Shown here one piece after another: positions 1 through 7,813 of a stretch of DNA of 34,481 bases. Each line of letters starts with the position of its first letter. Position 1 is the first letter of the stretch. Origin of the DNA: Opitutaceae bacterium (lineage in GTDB: Bacteria; Verrucomicrobiota; Verrucomicrobiia; Opitutales; Opitutaceae). A program made the translations under genes and the position numbers. A model generated the notes under the pieces. That model was not told the origin of the DNA. It saw only the letters and a list, made by a program, of their open reading frames with translations, and searched no databases. The stretch lies in the NCBI GenBank assembly GCA_005792355.1, contig SXSC01000341.1, positions 1-34,481 of the forward strand, given 5' to 3'.

Positions 1-132
1 GGGGCGGATTACGGTGATCTACCGGCGCACCGGGGTTTGTGGGAGCTGGCGGAGCAAACCTCCGGGGATGTCCTGCATCGGCTTGCCCTGGTGCCCCGTT
101 TCATGGAGGGCGTCGGCGGCGTATTGCGATGA
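1..132 (+). CDS. C-terminal end of an unidentified upstream gene (partial)
   Basis: Frame 1 is open from the window edge to a TGA at 130-132 and gives the last 43 residues of a protein ending in FMEGVGGVLR. Base composition by codon position supports this frame: the second position is clearly the least GC-rich, as expected in coding DNA of this composition. Reading the same stretch in the downstream permease frame gives an improbable Trp- and Cys-rich peptide. I do not recognise the family and the N-terminus lies outside the window. The stop lies 10 bases before the permease ATG at 143, so the two are probably co-transcribed. It could instead be out-of-frame noise ahead of a longer permease gene. 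Confidence 0.4.
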   Translation, partial: GADYGDLPAHRGLWELAEQTSGDVLHRLALVPRFMEGVGGVLR

Positions 133-142
133 GGCCCATGCG

Positions 143-1342
143 ATGACGCGCAACGGCCAGGCCGAACTCGTGCTCGGCGCCGGCCTGGTGTTTTCCGTGA
201 TCGGCGGATTGTTTGGAACCGCGGTGCTGATCACCACGGCGCCGGCCCTGGCGGAGGTCGCGCTGCAGTTCAGTTCGTTCGAGTATTTCTGGCTGGTGCT
301 GCTGGGGCTGACGTGCGCGGTCTTCATCGCGCCGGGCCGGCCGTTGCGGAGCATTGTCTCGCTGCTGCTCGGCCTGTTGCTGGCGACGGTGGGCTTCGAG
401 AATCCCGCGGCGTATCCGCGATTCACCTTCGGCGCGGAGCAGTTGATGAGCGGTTTGCAGCTCATGCCCGTAATGATTGGGATGTTTGCGGTGTCGGAGG
501 TGATCCGGTTTGCCGTGTCGCCGGGCGGCCCGGTCGCGGTGATTTCGCAGGACATCGGCCGGATCTTCCGCGGGCAGGGCGCCCTGCTGCGCCGGTATCC
601 CGTGCAGGTGTTGCGCGGCAGCGTGCTCGGCACGGCGATCGGGGCGCTGCCGGGGGCGGGCGCGGACATCGCGGCGTGGATTTCCTACGGGCTGTCGAAG
701 CGTTTTTCGAAAACACCGGAGAAATTCGGGACCGGGCATGTCGAGGGCGTGATCGAGTCCGGGGCGGCCAACAACAGCGCGCTGGCCGGGGCGTGGATTC
801 CCGCGCTGGTCTTCGGCATCCCGGGCGACTCGATCACGGCCATCGTCATCGGCGTGCTGTACATGAAGGGGATGAACCCGGGGCCCGCGCTCTTCATCGA
901 GAATCCACAGAAGATCTACGCGGTGTTCATCGTGTTCGTCCTCGCGAATCTCCTGCTGCTGCCGCTCGGGTGGGTGGCAATCAAGCTGGCGAAGAATGTG
1001 CTCCGGGTGTCGCGCAGCATCCTCATGCCGATCATCTTGCTGTTTTGCGTGGTGGGCGCGTTTGCGATCAACAACGCCGTGTTCGACATCGGCGTGATGC
1101 TCGTCTTCGGGCTGCTGGCTTACGGGATGGAGGCGAATCGATTTCCAATCGCGCCGACCATCCTCGGCCTCGTGCTCGGCGGGATGTTGGAGCAAAATTT
1201 CGTGACCTCGCTGATGAAGGCCGACGGTGCGCTGGGCGCCTTCTTCGCCCGCCCGATCGCGGGGGCGCTGGGCGTCGTCACGATTCTCGTGTGGCTCTCG
1301 CCGCTGGCGCTGCGTGCGGCGCGGAAGCGGCGGGCGGTCTGA
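143..1342 (+). CDS. tctA: TctA-family tripartite tricarboxylate transporter permease, N-terminally short
   Basis: This is the large membrane subunit of a tripartite tricarboxylate-type transporter, which moves carboxylates across the inner membrane with a small TctB subunit and a periplasmic TctC binding protein. The 399-residue product has many hydrophobic segments and clear TctA blocks: MTRNGQAELVLGAG at the start, FEYFWLVLLGLT near residue 47, TFGAEQLMSG near 95, the GALPGAGADIAAWISYG loop near 170, and GIPGDSITAIVIGVLYMKG near 230. The ATG at 143 has a GAGG eight bases upstream. Relatives are near 500 residues, and the match starts at about family residue 105, so the first membrane segments, including the first glycine-rich substrate loop, are missing. 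It may be a truncated or split gene, or a gene with a frameshift at about 130. TctB and TctC are not in the window. Confidence 0.82.
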   Translation: MTRNGQAELVLGAGLVFSVIGGLFGTAVLITTAPALAEVALQFSSFEYFWLVLLGLTCAVFIAPGRPLRSIVSLLLGLLLATVGFENPAAYPRFTFGAEQLMSGLQLMPVMIGMFAVSEVIRFAVSPGGPVAVISQDIGRIFRGQGALLRRYPVQVLRGSVLGTAIGALPGAGADIAAWISYGLSKRFSKTPEKFGTGHVEGVIESGAANNSALAGAWIPALVFGIPGDSITAIVIGVLYMKGMNPGPALFIENPQKIYAVFIVFVLANLLLLPLGWVAIKLAKNVLRVSRSILMPIILLFCVVGAFAINNAVFDIGVMLVFGLLAYGMEANRFPIAPTILGLVLGGMLEQNFVTSLMKADGALGAFFARPIAGALGVVTILVWLSPLALRAARKRRAV

Positions 1343-1504
1343 ACGACTACGCGGGAAGAGGCCACCCTGCACTCTGCTGCACCCCGGCGTTGGGGCACGT
1401 TTCGACGCATTTGTTCAAAACCTCGGCGTGCGAACCGACGTCTTAGGCCTTGTCCGCGCTCCGACGCTCCGTAGATTGGGTTTTCAGGCCTGTTCTCGTC
1501 CGTC

Positions 1505-2041
1505 TTGACCAAAATCCCTCCCAGCACCCGCCGCACCGCCAGCTTCACGATCGTCGAAGTGATGATGGCTTCGCTTATCCTCACGGTCGGGTTCGTCGGC
1601 GTGATTGAAGCCGTCACAGTGTCCGCCACCGCGATGGATCTGGCGCGGCGGCAAACCCTCGCCACCCAGATCATGGAACACGAATTCGAAAAACTGCGAC
1701 TCCTGCCCTGGGATGTCGCCGTGGCGGCGCCCAATGAACTTGCCATCAACGACCTGACCACGTCCAGCACGGCCATCACGATCGACAGCCAGTTTGACGC
1801 GGCGCGACTTGCCTTGGGCGATAACAAGAGCGCCACCGCGCCCGTTCGCTTTTCGCTCGCCCGCACTCTAACCGCTTCCAACCCGGTCACCAATATCCGG
1901 GAGGTCAACTTTACCGTGACGTGGGTGGTGAAATCCAGTCGTCGCACCGACGCCGGCACCCAGGTGTCGTTCACGTCGTCCCGTTCCAACTCGGCATGGT
2001 TTGGCAAATACGGTTTGTCCCTCAGCTATCGTCAGTCGTGA
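1505..2041 (+). CDS. PilV-like minor pilin (type IV pilin or pseudopilin)
   Basis: This 178-residue protein has a class III prepilin signal: a basic leader (MTKIPPSTRRTAS), then the mature start FTIVEV with the conserved Glu at mature position 5, and a hydrophobic helix to about residue 35. The residue before the cleavage site is Ser13 rather than the usual Gly. The rest is a small soluble domain without recognised motifs. The only start that keeps the leader is TTG at 1505; the next in-frame ATG falls inside the helix. The stop overlaps the next gene's GTG start by 4 bases, indicating translational coupling. The product is probably cleaved by a prepilin peptidase and incorporated into a pilus or pseudopilus initiation complex. 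The assignment rests on the N-terminus and operon position. Confidence 0.75.
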   Translation: MTKIPPSTRRTASFTIVEVMMASLILTVGFVGVIEAVTVSATAMDLARRQTLATQIMEHEFEKLRLLPWDVAVAAPNELAINDLTTSSTAITIDSQFDAARLALGDNKSATAPVRFSLARTLTASNPVTNIREVNFTVTWVVKSSRRTDAGTQVSFTSSRSNSAWFGKYGLSLSYRQS

Positions 2042-2664
2042 GCATCCCTTCACCCCGACGGAGCGCCGGGTTTACGCTGCCCGAGATGTTCATCGCCTTC
2101 AGCCTGTCGCTGATGGTCATGGCGGCCGTGCTGGCCAGTTATATTTTCGTGGCGCGCAGTTACACCCGTACGGTCGGCTTCGGGTCGCCGAATTCGCCAA
2201 CCCTGGAAGCCCAGGGCCGGCAGACGCTGGCGTATTTCTCGCAAGATGTGCAGTCGGCTTCGGCCATCCTGATTTACCCAACCAACCTGCCCACGGCCTA
2301 CCTTACCCTGACGGTACCGCTGAGCACGGGCGGCACGAAAACGATCATCTACTACTACAACAGCACGGCGGCGCCGTTTACGCTCCTTTCCCTTTATTCC
2401 GTCCCGGCCCTTTCTCTGGCGCGGATTGATGTCAAAACCGGCGCCATTCTGAAGCTGCATTCCAGCCTGCTCACCTGTGCCTTCACCTACTACGATAACT
2501 CGGGAAATCCGTATACGAGCTACACCAATTATTTAATCGGGATTAAGCAAATTTCCCTGGCGCTGACCGCCCAGGCCGGCACCGCCGCCAGCGGCACTTT
2601 GACTCAATTGTATCGGGTTAATTCGCCCCGGTTGCTGGTGCGCAACTTTTCGCCGCTTCTGTGA
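2038..2664 (+). CDS. PilW-like minor pilin
   Basis: This 208-residue protein starts at a GTG that overlaps the previous stop (GTGA). The prepilin signal is canonical: SPRRSAG then FTLPEMFIAF, with Gly11 before the cut, Phe12 as the mature first residue and Glu16 at mature position 5. A hydrophobic helix follows to about residue 38. The globular part is rich in Thr, Ser and Tyr and has a YYYN stretch, typical of PilW-like minor pilins but too divergent for a specific name. It lies between a PilV-like and a PilX-like gene, which is the usual arrangement of minor pilin operons. The reading frame is also open further upstream, but the prepilin leader fixes the start. Confidence 0.75.
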   Translation: MSIPSPRRSAGFTLPEMFIAFSLSLMVMAAVLASYIFVARSYTRTVGFGSPNSPTLEAQGRQTLAYFSQDVQSASAILIYPTNLPTAYLTLTVPLSTGGTKTIIYYYNSTAAPFTLLSLYSVPALSLARIDVKTGAILKLHSSLLTCAFTYYDNSGNPYTSYTNYLIGIKQISLALTAQAGTAASGTLTQLYRVNSPRLLVRNFSPLL

Positions 2665-4547
2665 TGCGTCACTTGCCGCCCAAAGGCTCGGTCGTCCTCG
2701 TCGCCCTGTCGTGCGTGACGGTGCTGGGCATCGCGATGGCCAGTTTTCTCGCGGTGAGCAATCAGGCGATGAAGCTGAGCACCCGCTCCTATGCGAAGTC
2801 GGTGAGCAAACAGCTGGCCGAAATGGGCCTCGAGCGAGCCCTGCGTTCGTTTAATGCCAACACCTTCAGTAGCGGCTGGACGCTCGATGCCGCCACGGCC
2901 ACCGCCACCCGGACCTTCACCATCGCGAGCAGCCGCTACGGCACGAGCGGCATCACCACCTCCATCAAAATTCGCGTGGACCATTATCTGGATACGCGGA
3001 GGGCCACCGCCTGGAACACGTTTACCGCCTACGCCGTCAACGATTATGTCTGGCATCAGGGCGCGTGGTATCATTGCGCCGCAGTGCCCGGGGTCTACGC
3101 CCCCGCGACCGAAACCGCCTACTGGGCGAATTGGAAGAGCGCCCCCGAGTCCTGGAGTCCCCATGCCAACTACCGCCCGGGCAACATGGTGCTGTTTAAT
3201 GGCACTCCCTACATCTGCAAAGCCGGCCAGAGCCACATCAACCGGACTCCGCCCGACACCACCTATTGGACCGCTTCCACCGTTCTGCCGTTGAGTATTC
3301 TCACCTCGTACGTCGTGGACGACGTCGTCTTCTCCGGTGGTGTTCCTTACCGCTGTATTTTGGCGCACTCCAATCAGCTTCCGCCGAACACGACTTACTG
3401 GGTCAGCGCCCCGGTGATATACTCGGAAGGCGTGGCGACTTTGCCTGACAGTAGCGCCACCGCCATCAAGACCCAGTTGCGGGCGACCCTGGCTCCGGCG
3501 GCGCTCTTTCCCAACGCCGCGGGATCCTATACTTACACCCGACTGGCCAGCACGGGCGCGGTGGATAGCTATAATTCCGTGCTCGGCGCCAATGCGGGGA
3601 CCTTTACCGCCGGCACTTATAATCAAACAACCGCGCCCTTTAGTGTAGGCAGTCCCAATGTCGGTTCGTCCGCCGTGCTGGCCGGTGGTGAAACGACCAG
3701 CACGGCGGTGGCCATCACCAATGTGCGGGTGAGAGGCTACGTGGCCGCTCCGTCGGCGTCCACCGCCCCTTATGCGCCGCTCATGAGCAACAGCACCAAT
3801 GGCATTGTGACGAATACGGCGACGGGCACGCCCTCGACCAAGATTGATCTGACGCGCGTCAGCCGGAGCCCCAACGTGCCGCAATTCGATATCCAGAACC
3901 AAAGCGGGAGATTCACGCCCGAGTACCTGTTGTCGGTGCCTTCTTCGGGCGGCCTCAGTCTGCCGCGAGTCGGAGAAACCGTCTCCACCGACGGCAAGTA
4001 CCACTACTACACGAGTGGCAGTCTCTACCTCGACACTGGCTACATTCTCACCATCGACGCTCCGGTCGTCATCGATGTCCGGCCAGCCGGCAGCGCCGAC
4101 CTGTATATAGAGCGCCAGGGCCGGATTATTATCACCGCCAATGCCACGGCTTCCCTGCAGATCCATTTTGGCGACGAACTCTTTATCTACAGCCAAAACG
4201 TCCTCGGCGGTATTCAGAACCTGACGCTGGACCCCAAGCGGTGCATTCTCATCGGGACCAGCACCTACAATTCCTCCAGTTATCATTATATGGCGACCAA
4301 TGGGGCCAATGTCTCATTCTACGGCGTGATCTACATGCCCGACGCCTACCTGCACATCTGGAACAGTTCGAACACCCAGAATTTTTACGGTGCGCTGTCC
4401 GCCAAGAACATCTACTTCAACCACGCCACCGCCCTGCACTACGACACCTCGCTCCGCACCGCCGTGTTCGGCGGAGTCGACGCTCCGTATGAGATCGTCG
4501 AGTGGCGCGAACTGGCCGACCTGAACGAGCGCGTCGTGCTGCCGTAG
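2661..4547 (+). CDS. PilX-like large minor pilin with three chitin-binding-like modules
   Basis: This 628-residue protein opens with a PilX-type N-terminus: MRHLPPKG followed by a hydrophobic helix (residues about 10-32), with Gly9 at the expected cleavage point. The start is GTG 2661 or ATG 2664, both overlapping the previous stop. Residues 118-250 hold three tandem modules of about 40 residues resembling carbohydrate-binding module family 5/12, each following a Y...V...G..Y.C...P..T.YW pattern. The rest (about 251-628) is Thr/Ser/Gly-rich and probably beta-structured; near residue 450 it has YHYYTSGSLYLDTGYIL, like the surface domains of large PilX or DUF-type pilus proteins. It is far longer than a standard PilX (about 200 residues). 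A role as a tip adhesin that binds chitin or a similar polysaccharide is an inference. Confidence 0.7.
   Translation: MMRHLPPKGSVVLVALSCVTVLGIAMASFLAVSNQAMKLSTRSYAKSVSKQLAEMGLERALRSFNANTFSSGWTLDAATATATRTFTIASSRYGTSGITTSIKIRVDHYLDTRRATAWNTFTAYAVNDYVWHQGAWYHCAAVPGVYAPATETAYWANWKSAPESWSPHANYRPGNMVLFNGTPYICKAGQSHINRTPPDTTYWTASTVLPLSILTSYVVDDVVFSGGVPYRCILAHSNQLPPNTTYWVSAPVIYSEGVATLPDSSATAIKTQLRATLAPAALFPNAAGSYTYTRLASTGAVDSYNSVLGANAGTFTAGTYNQTTAPFSVGSPNVGSSAVLAGGETTSTAVAITNVRVRGYVAAPSASTAPYAPLMSNSTNGIVTNTATGTPSTKIDLTRVSRSPNVPQFDIQNQSGRFTPEYLLSVPSSGGLSLPRVGETVSTDGKYHYYTSGSLYLDTGYILTIDAPVVIDVRPAGSADLYIERQGRIIITANATASLQIHFGDELFIYSQNVLGGIQNLTLDPKRCILIGTSTYNSSSYHYMATNGANVSFYGVIYMPDAYLHIWNSSNTQNFYGALSAKNIYFNHATALHYDTSLRTAVFGGVDAPYEIVEWRELADLNERVVLP
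3012..3410 (+). repeat. Three tandem CBM5/12-like modules within the PilX-like gene
   Basis: Protein residues about 118-158, 165-205 and 211-250 repeat one plan. The first has AYAVNDYVWHQGAWYHC and ends TAYWANW. The second has NYRPGNMVLFNGTPYIC and ends DTTYWTA. The third has SYVVDDVVFSGGVPYRC and ends NTTYWVS. The spaced Tyr, Val, Gly, Tyr, Pro and Trp match carbohydrate-binding module 5/12 domains of chitinases, with the final Trp and central Tyr as likely stacking residues. A Cys directly after the central Tyr pair is present in all three. The repeats are divergent at DNA level, so they are not a recent expansion. Confidence 0.6.
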
Positions 4548-4559
4548 TCGGAGATGAAG

Positions 4560-4605
4560 AAAAATGGGGTCCAACGGATCCCCCAACCCCGGGACCCGAA
4601 TTTTT
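4560..4605 (+). terminator. Putative intrinsic, possibly bidirectional terminator after the minor pilin block
   Basis: Bases 4560-4572 (A-tract then GGGGTCC) pair imperfectly with 4592-4605 (GGACCC, two unpaired bases, then ATTTTT), leaving a loop of about 19 bases. The element starts 12 bases after the PilX-like stop. The A-tract on one side and T-tract on the other would let it work in both directions. It sits in the 279-base gap before the PilM-like gene, which suggests the two pilus blocks are transcribed separately. The remaining gap has a TTGACG at 4698 but no convincing -10 partner. Confidence 0.4.
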
Positions 4606-4826
4606 CTGCCGGTTCCGCGGCCAGGTGACGCCGCGCCGCCGCCCCAGGAACCTGCTGCGGAACCGGTTTTCCCTCCTTGCGATGCGGATTCTGGCGGTTG
4701 ACGGTCCCGACGCGACAGTCCTCACTGGGTAGCGTCCGCTAGTCGGGCCTGCCAGATTCGTCTGGCGCCGGGCCGGCGTTCCCGCTGATTTCCTTTCGGG
4801 GCAGCCTTCTGTGCCCCTCTGCATTA

Positions 4827-5876
4827 ATGGCCTTCTTTTCGATTTTATCGCGCAGCTCTCGTTCCTGTGTCCTCTGGAACGTCAATGAGCACGTCATCCA
4901 ACTGGCCCGGTTGAGCCGGGCGGACGTGAAGCCGATCGTCGTGGATGAGATGGTGGAGCTGCCCGCCGGGGACGATGAACGCATCGCCCAGTGGGTGCAG
5001 GCATCCTTTCCGGAACGAGGCCGGGGGTATGTGCCGGGCTACTGCGGTTTTCATCCCACCGATCGGGTGCTGCTCCGGGAGTCGATCAACACGAAGCGCA
5101 TGGTGGAGCCCAACTACCTGTCGCAACTGCTGGCGGAACAAGCCAAGCTCACCGCGATCAACGACTGGAACGTGTGTGCGTTGCACCCCATCGAAGGCGA
5201 GGTATTCACGGCGGCCACCCCCTCCCGCCCTGGCCTGCTCGTGGGGTTGCCCCTCACAGCCGTGCGCGACACCCAACAGCGCTTGCGCAAACTCGGCATC
5301 CGGCCCCGGCGCCTCGAACTCGGCACGGTGGCCCTGCTGGGGGCATTGACCCGCTACACGCGCGAGACCTCCTATCCACATGCGACCGTGGTCTGCGAGA
5401 TCGGCCTCGGCCAGACCCGGGTCTATTTTCTCGCCAAAGATGGCGTGCACACCCCGGCGACGCTGCCGCACGGCATGGTGTCAATCATGGAGGCCGCCAT
5501 GAAGGAACTCGGCGCCACCGGTATCGGCCAGGCGCGTGATGCCCTCCTCGCCCCGACGGAAGAAGTGCGCGGCCACAGCCGCCGGCTGGTGCGCGTGCTC
5601 ACCCGGCATCTGAAACCGGCGATCGACTATTTTGAGATGCAGACCGGGCAGCCCATCGGGGCGTTGTATTGCGCCCACCTGCCCGCCGCGCTCGGCTGGC
5701 TGGAGGAAGCGCTGTGCACCGCGGTCGACCTGCAGTTTCTCATTCCCGACCTTCACGTCTGGCTGCCCCTCGCCGGTGTCCAGATCGTCCCGGGAACTTC
5801 CGTACCCTCGCGTTCCTGGTTTCAGACCTTGAGCCTCCTCGGCCGGCTGTCCCCTCCCGCCAATGAGCAAAAGTAA
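4827..5876 (+). CDS. pilM: PilM-like actin-fold protein of the type IV pilus alignment complex
   Basis: This 349-residue protein resembles PilM (also GspL-like cytoplasmic domains), the actin/FtsA-fold cytoplasmic protein that binds the PilN N-terminus and links the pilus motor to the inner-membrane complex. Features include an N-terminal strand pattern around CVLWNVNEHVIQLARLS, a paired-domain segment with RESINTKRMVEP near 90, and a second nucleotide-fold strand VVCEIGLGQTRVYFL near 190, where PilM usually has D-I-G. There is no membrane segment. It overlaps the next gene by 14 bases and is followed by proteins with PilN, PilO and PilP topology, which supports the name. The protein is divergent, and ATP binding cannot be judged by eye. 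Confidence 0.7.
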   Translation: MAFFSILSRSSRSCVLWNVNEHVIQLARLSRADVKPIVVDEMVELPAGDDERIAQWVQASFPERGRGYVPGYCGFHPTDRVLLRESINTKRMVEPNYLSQLLAEQAKLTAINDWNVCALHPIEGEVFTAATPSRPGLLVGLPLTAVRDTQQRLRKLGIRPRRLELGTVALLGALTRYTRETSYPHATVVCEIGLGQTRVYFLAKDGVHTPATLPHGMVSIMEAAMKELGATGIGQARDALLAPTEEVRGHSRRLVRVLTRHLKPAIDYFEMQTGQPIGALYCAHLPAALGWLEEALCTAVDLQFLIPDLHVWLPLAGVQIVPGTSVPSRSWFQTLSLLGRLSPPANEQK

Positions 5877-6462
5877 AGACCCGCTCGCGTTGCGCCCGCA
5901 TTGGCACGTCGACTACCGCATCGAGGCGGAGTTGCCGGATGACACCGTCATTGGCACCCGGTTTCTCATCAACCTGGCCTTTTCCGGCACGGCGCTGGCG
6001 ACGCTGCTGCTGGCGGGCTGGTTTGGTTATTTGACTTGGAGCCTGAGCAACCAAATTCGCGACTGGGAGCGGCGCATCAACGACAACAAGACGGAGGTCA
6101 CCGCCAACCAGACGATGCAGACGGAGTATACGATCGAATCGATGAAGATCGATCAAGCGTACGCGCTGGTCGGGCAGCCGTTCTTCGTTTCGGATTTGGT
6201 GGCCAATCTCGGCCGCACGCGACCGGATCAGATGGCCATCGATCTCATCGAGTGGAATGACGGTGGCATCGTGCTGCGCGGCGGCCTGCGCGAGAAAGCG
6301 GAGCGCGCGAGCCGGCTGCTCGGCGCTTATGTCGACTTGCTGCGCAAGGACGAGAAGATCGGGCCGCTCTTCCAGACGATTCGGCTCACCGACATCGATC
6401 GCGGCGCGGGCGGCGACTCCCTGCGGTTTGAAATCAAGTTTGCGCTAAAGGACCGCAAATGA
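5863..6462 (+). CDS. PilN-like inner-membrane pilus assembly protein
   Basis: This 199-residue protein has a cytoplasmic N-terminal tail of about 33 residues, one transmembrane helix (about residues 34-59, FLINLAFSGTALATLLLAGW), a charged coiled-coil-like segment (about 60-105) and a small periplasmic alpha/beta domain. This is the topology of PilN, which binds PilM through its tail and pairs with PilO in the periplasm. The tail here (PHWHVDYRIEAELP) is longer than, and unlike, the classic PilN 'INLLPWR' motif, so the identification rests on topology and order. The start overlaps the PilM-like gene by 14 bases, and the stop overlaps the next start by 4 bases. Confidence 0.62.
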   Translation: MSKSKDPLALRPHWHVDYRIEAELPDDTVIGTRFLINLAFSGTALATLLLAGWFGYLTWSLSNQIRDWERRINDNKTEVTANQTMQTEYTIESMKIDQAYALVGQPFFVSDLVANLGRTRPDQMAIDLIEWNDGGIVLRGGLREKAERASRLLGAYVDLLRKDEKIGPLFQTIRLTDIDRGAGGDSLRFEIKFALKDRK

Positions 6463-7013
6463 GCGCCTCCGTCGGTGACATCCTCGATTTTGTCCGGCGC
6501 TGGCCCTATTGTGTGGCGTGCGGGGCTCTGACGGTGGTCCTGGGGGCCGGGAGTTGGTATTTGCACGCGGAAAGCACCCGGCTGGAAATCGTCCTTCGCG
6601 ATCGCGGCAAGGAAGGTGAGGCCATGCTCTCCCAGCTGATCGGCGGATCGACGCTGCGCCAGGAACTCGCCGAGGCGAAGGCCGTCGGCAAGCGTATCGA
6701 TGAAAACCTCGTGGTCGAGGCCAACCTCGCCGAAAACTCGGGATATTTCTACCAGATCGAGGAGCAGACCAAGGCGCATCTGCCCGACTTTCACCAGGTG
6801 AGTTCGCCGAACACCGACAAGTCGACGCTGTTCCGGCGCGTACCGTATGGTCTCCGCGTCACCGGCACGTACGAACAGGTCGTGTCCTTCTTGCTCGCGC
6901 TCGAGACGGGTCCGCGTCTGGTAAAAATAACCACTTTCACTTTGGCGCGATTGGATCCGGCCGGACGCACGGTCTCGCTCGATCTCAACATCGAACTCCT
7001 CGGCAAGAAATGA
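6459..7013 (+). CDS. PilO-like inner-membrane pilus assembly protein
   Basis: This 184-residue bitopic protein has a short cytoplasmic N-terminus, one membrane helix at about residues 16-36, a coiled-coil-like region (about 38-100) and a C-terminal domain that fits a PilO ferredoxin-like fold (FRRVPYGLRVTGTYEQVVSF through RLVKITTFTLARLD). In PilO, a G.Y..V..FL..LE block before the last strands is typical, and the same pattern is visible here. It overlaps both neighbours by 4 bases (ATGA). It would form a periplasmic heterodimer with the PilN-like protein. The name is by topology, motif pattern and gene order. Confidence 0.65.
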   Translation: MSASVGDILDFVRRWPYCVACGALTVVLGAGSWYLHAESTRLEIVLRDRGKEGEAMLSQLIGGSTLRQELAEAKAVGKRIDENLVVEANLAENSGYFYQIEEQTKAHLPDFHQVSSPNTDKSTLFRRVPYGLRVTGTYEQVVSFLLALETGPRLVKITTFTLARLDPAGRTVSLDLNIELLGKK

Positions 7014-7567
7014 ACCCACGCCCTCTCACCTCGATCGTGACCGCCCTGCTGGCCTGTGGGGCCGGGGCGCTCCACGCCGCCAACGCACCGGCGGCCGGCG
7101 CCGCTCCGGCCCCGGCGGCGGGAAAGTCGGCGGTGGCGAATCCGCTCACCGTGCGCTTCAAGCAAGTCCAGGAACGCATCGCGGCCTTGTACCAACACCG
7201 CAATGAAGCTCCGCCCCCGCCCGATCCGCGGTTCAATCCGTTTCGCACGCCGGGCACCGCGCAGGTGCCGCCGCCGAAAGTGGAGGGCGGCGACGCGGCG
7301 CCAGGTGCGGCCGACGGGCAGGTACCCGACCGGATGCCCAGCTCCAACCTCGCCCTCCTGCAGCAGGGCGCCGCGACGTTGAAATTTGGCGGGACCCTGG
7401 AGATCGGCGGCCGCGCGCGCCTCCTGATCAACGCCCGCACCTACAAGGAGGGCGACGTGGTGCAGACCCAAGTGCGCGGCGAGGCAATTTATCTGCGCAT
7501 CAAGGAAATCGCCGGCCGGAGTGTCACGCTCTCGCTCAACGACGCGGAGATGACCCTGAAGTTTTGA
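7010..7567 (+). CDS. PilP/GspB-like periplasmic pilus or secretion protein
   Basis: This 185-residue exported protein has a signal peptide (about residues 1-23, ending ALHAA), an Ala/Pro-rich linker with NEAPPPPDPRFNPFRTP near 64-80, and a small C-terminal beta domain (about 122-185). The domain reads ATLKFGGTLEIGGRARLLIN, then TYKEGDVV, then a final strand pair ending MTLKF. The 'I(N)..Y.EGD' pattern is shared by PilP and by the C-terminal domains of GspB and GspC, which connect inner-membrane complexes to the secretin. No lipobox Cys is visible, unlike lipoprotein PilP. It is the last gene of the M-N-O-P block; the secretin itself is not next to it. Confidence 0.55.
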   Translation: MNPRPLTSIVTALLACGAGALHAANAPAAGAAPAPAAGKSAVANPLTVRFKQVQERIAALYQHRNEAPPPPDPRFNPFRTPGTAQVPPPKVEGGDAAPGAADGQVPDRMPSSNLALLQQGAATLKFGGTLEIGGRARLLINARTYKEGDVVQTQVRGEAIYLRIKEIAGRSVTLSLNDAEMTLKF

Positions 7568-7716
7568 GCGGCCGGCCGCGTGGCGGCCACCGCCGCCGCC
7601 AACTTTTGTCGCCCGCGTATTCTCACTCGGGTCGATTCGTGTCCCTTCGCGGTTAACTTGCCTGGGCTTTTCCTGCGGCGGCTGAAAGCCGGGCTAGTAG
7701 CGCGACCAATAACTTT

Positions 7717-7794
7717 CGTGACGTGTAGCTGCGAGCGCCAGCGAGTGGAGCGCGCCGGTGCTCCACTCGCTGGCGCTCGCCGCTACTTGTCACG
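7717..7794. repeat. REP-like palindrome between convergent genes
   Basis: Two 27-base arms (7725-7751 and 7760-7786) are inverted copies with a single mismatch, around an 8-base loop. A further 6 bases pair perfectly outside them (7717-7722 with 7789-7794) after a two-base interruption, giving a stem of about 35 bases. It lies between the end of the PilP-like gene (+) and the end of the asparaginase gene (-), where such elements often act as bidirectional terminators or mRNA stabilisers. Its precise symmetry and lack of coding suggest a dispersed genomic repeat, but only one copy lies in this window. Confidence 0.75.
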
Positions 7795-7813
7795 CTACTT
7801 TGCGGTCGGCACA

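Noticed and set aside
1343..1504. Promoter or small gene in the gap before the minor pilins
   Set aside because: No paired -35/-10 hexamers or convincing short frame could be identified by eye.
4698..4730. TTGACG as the -35 of a promoter for the PilM-like gene
   Set aside because: No acceptable -10 hexamer at 16-18 bases; kept only as a remark.
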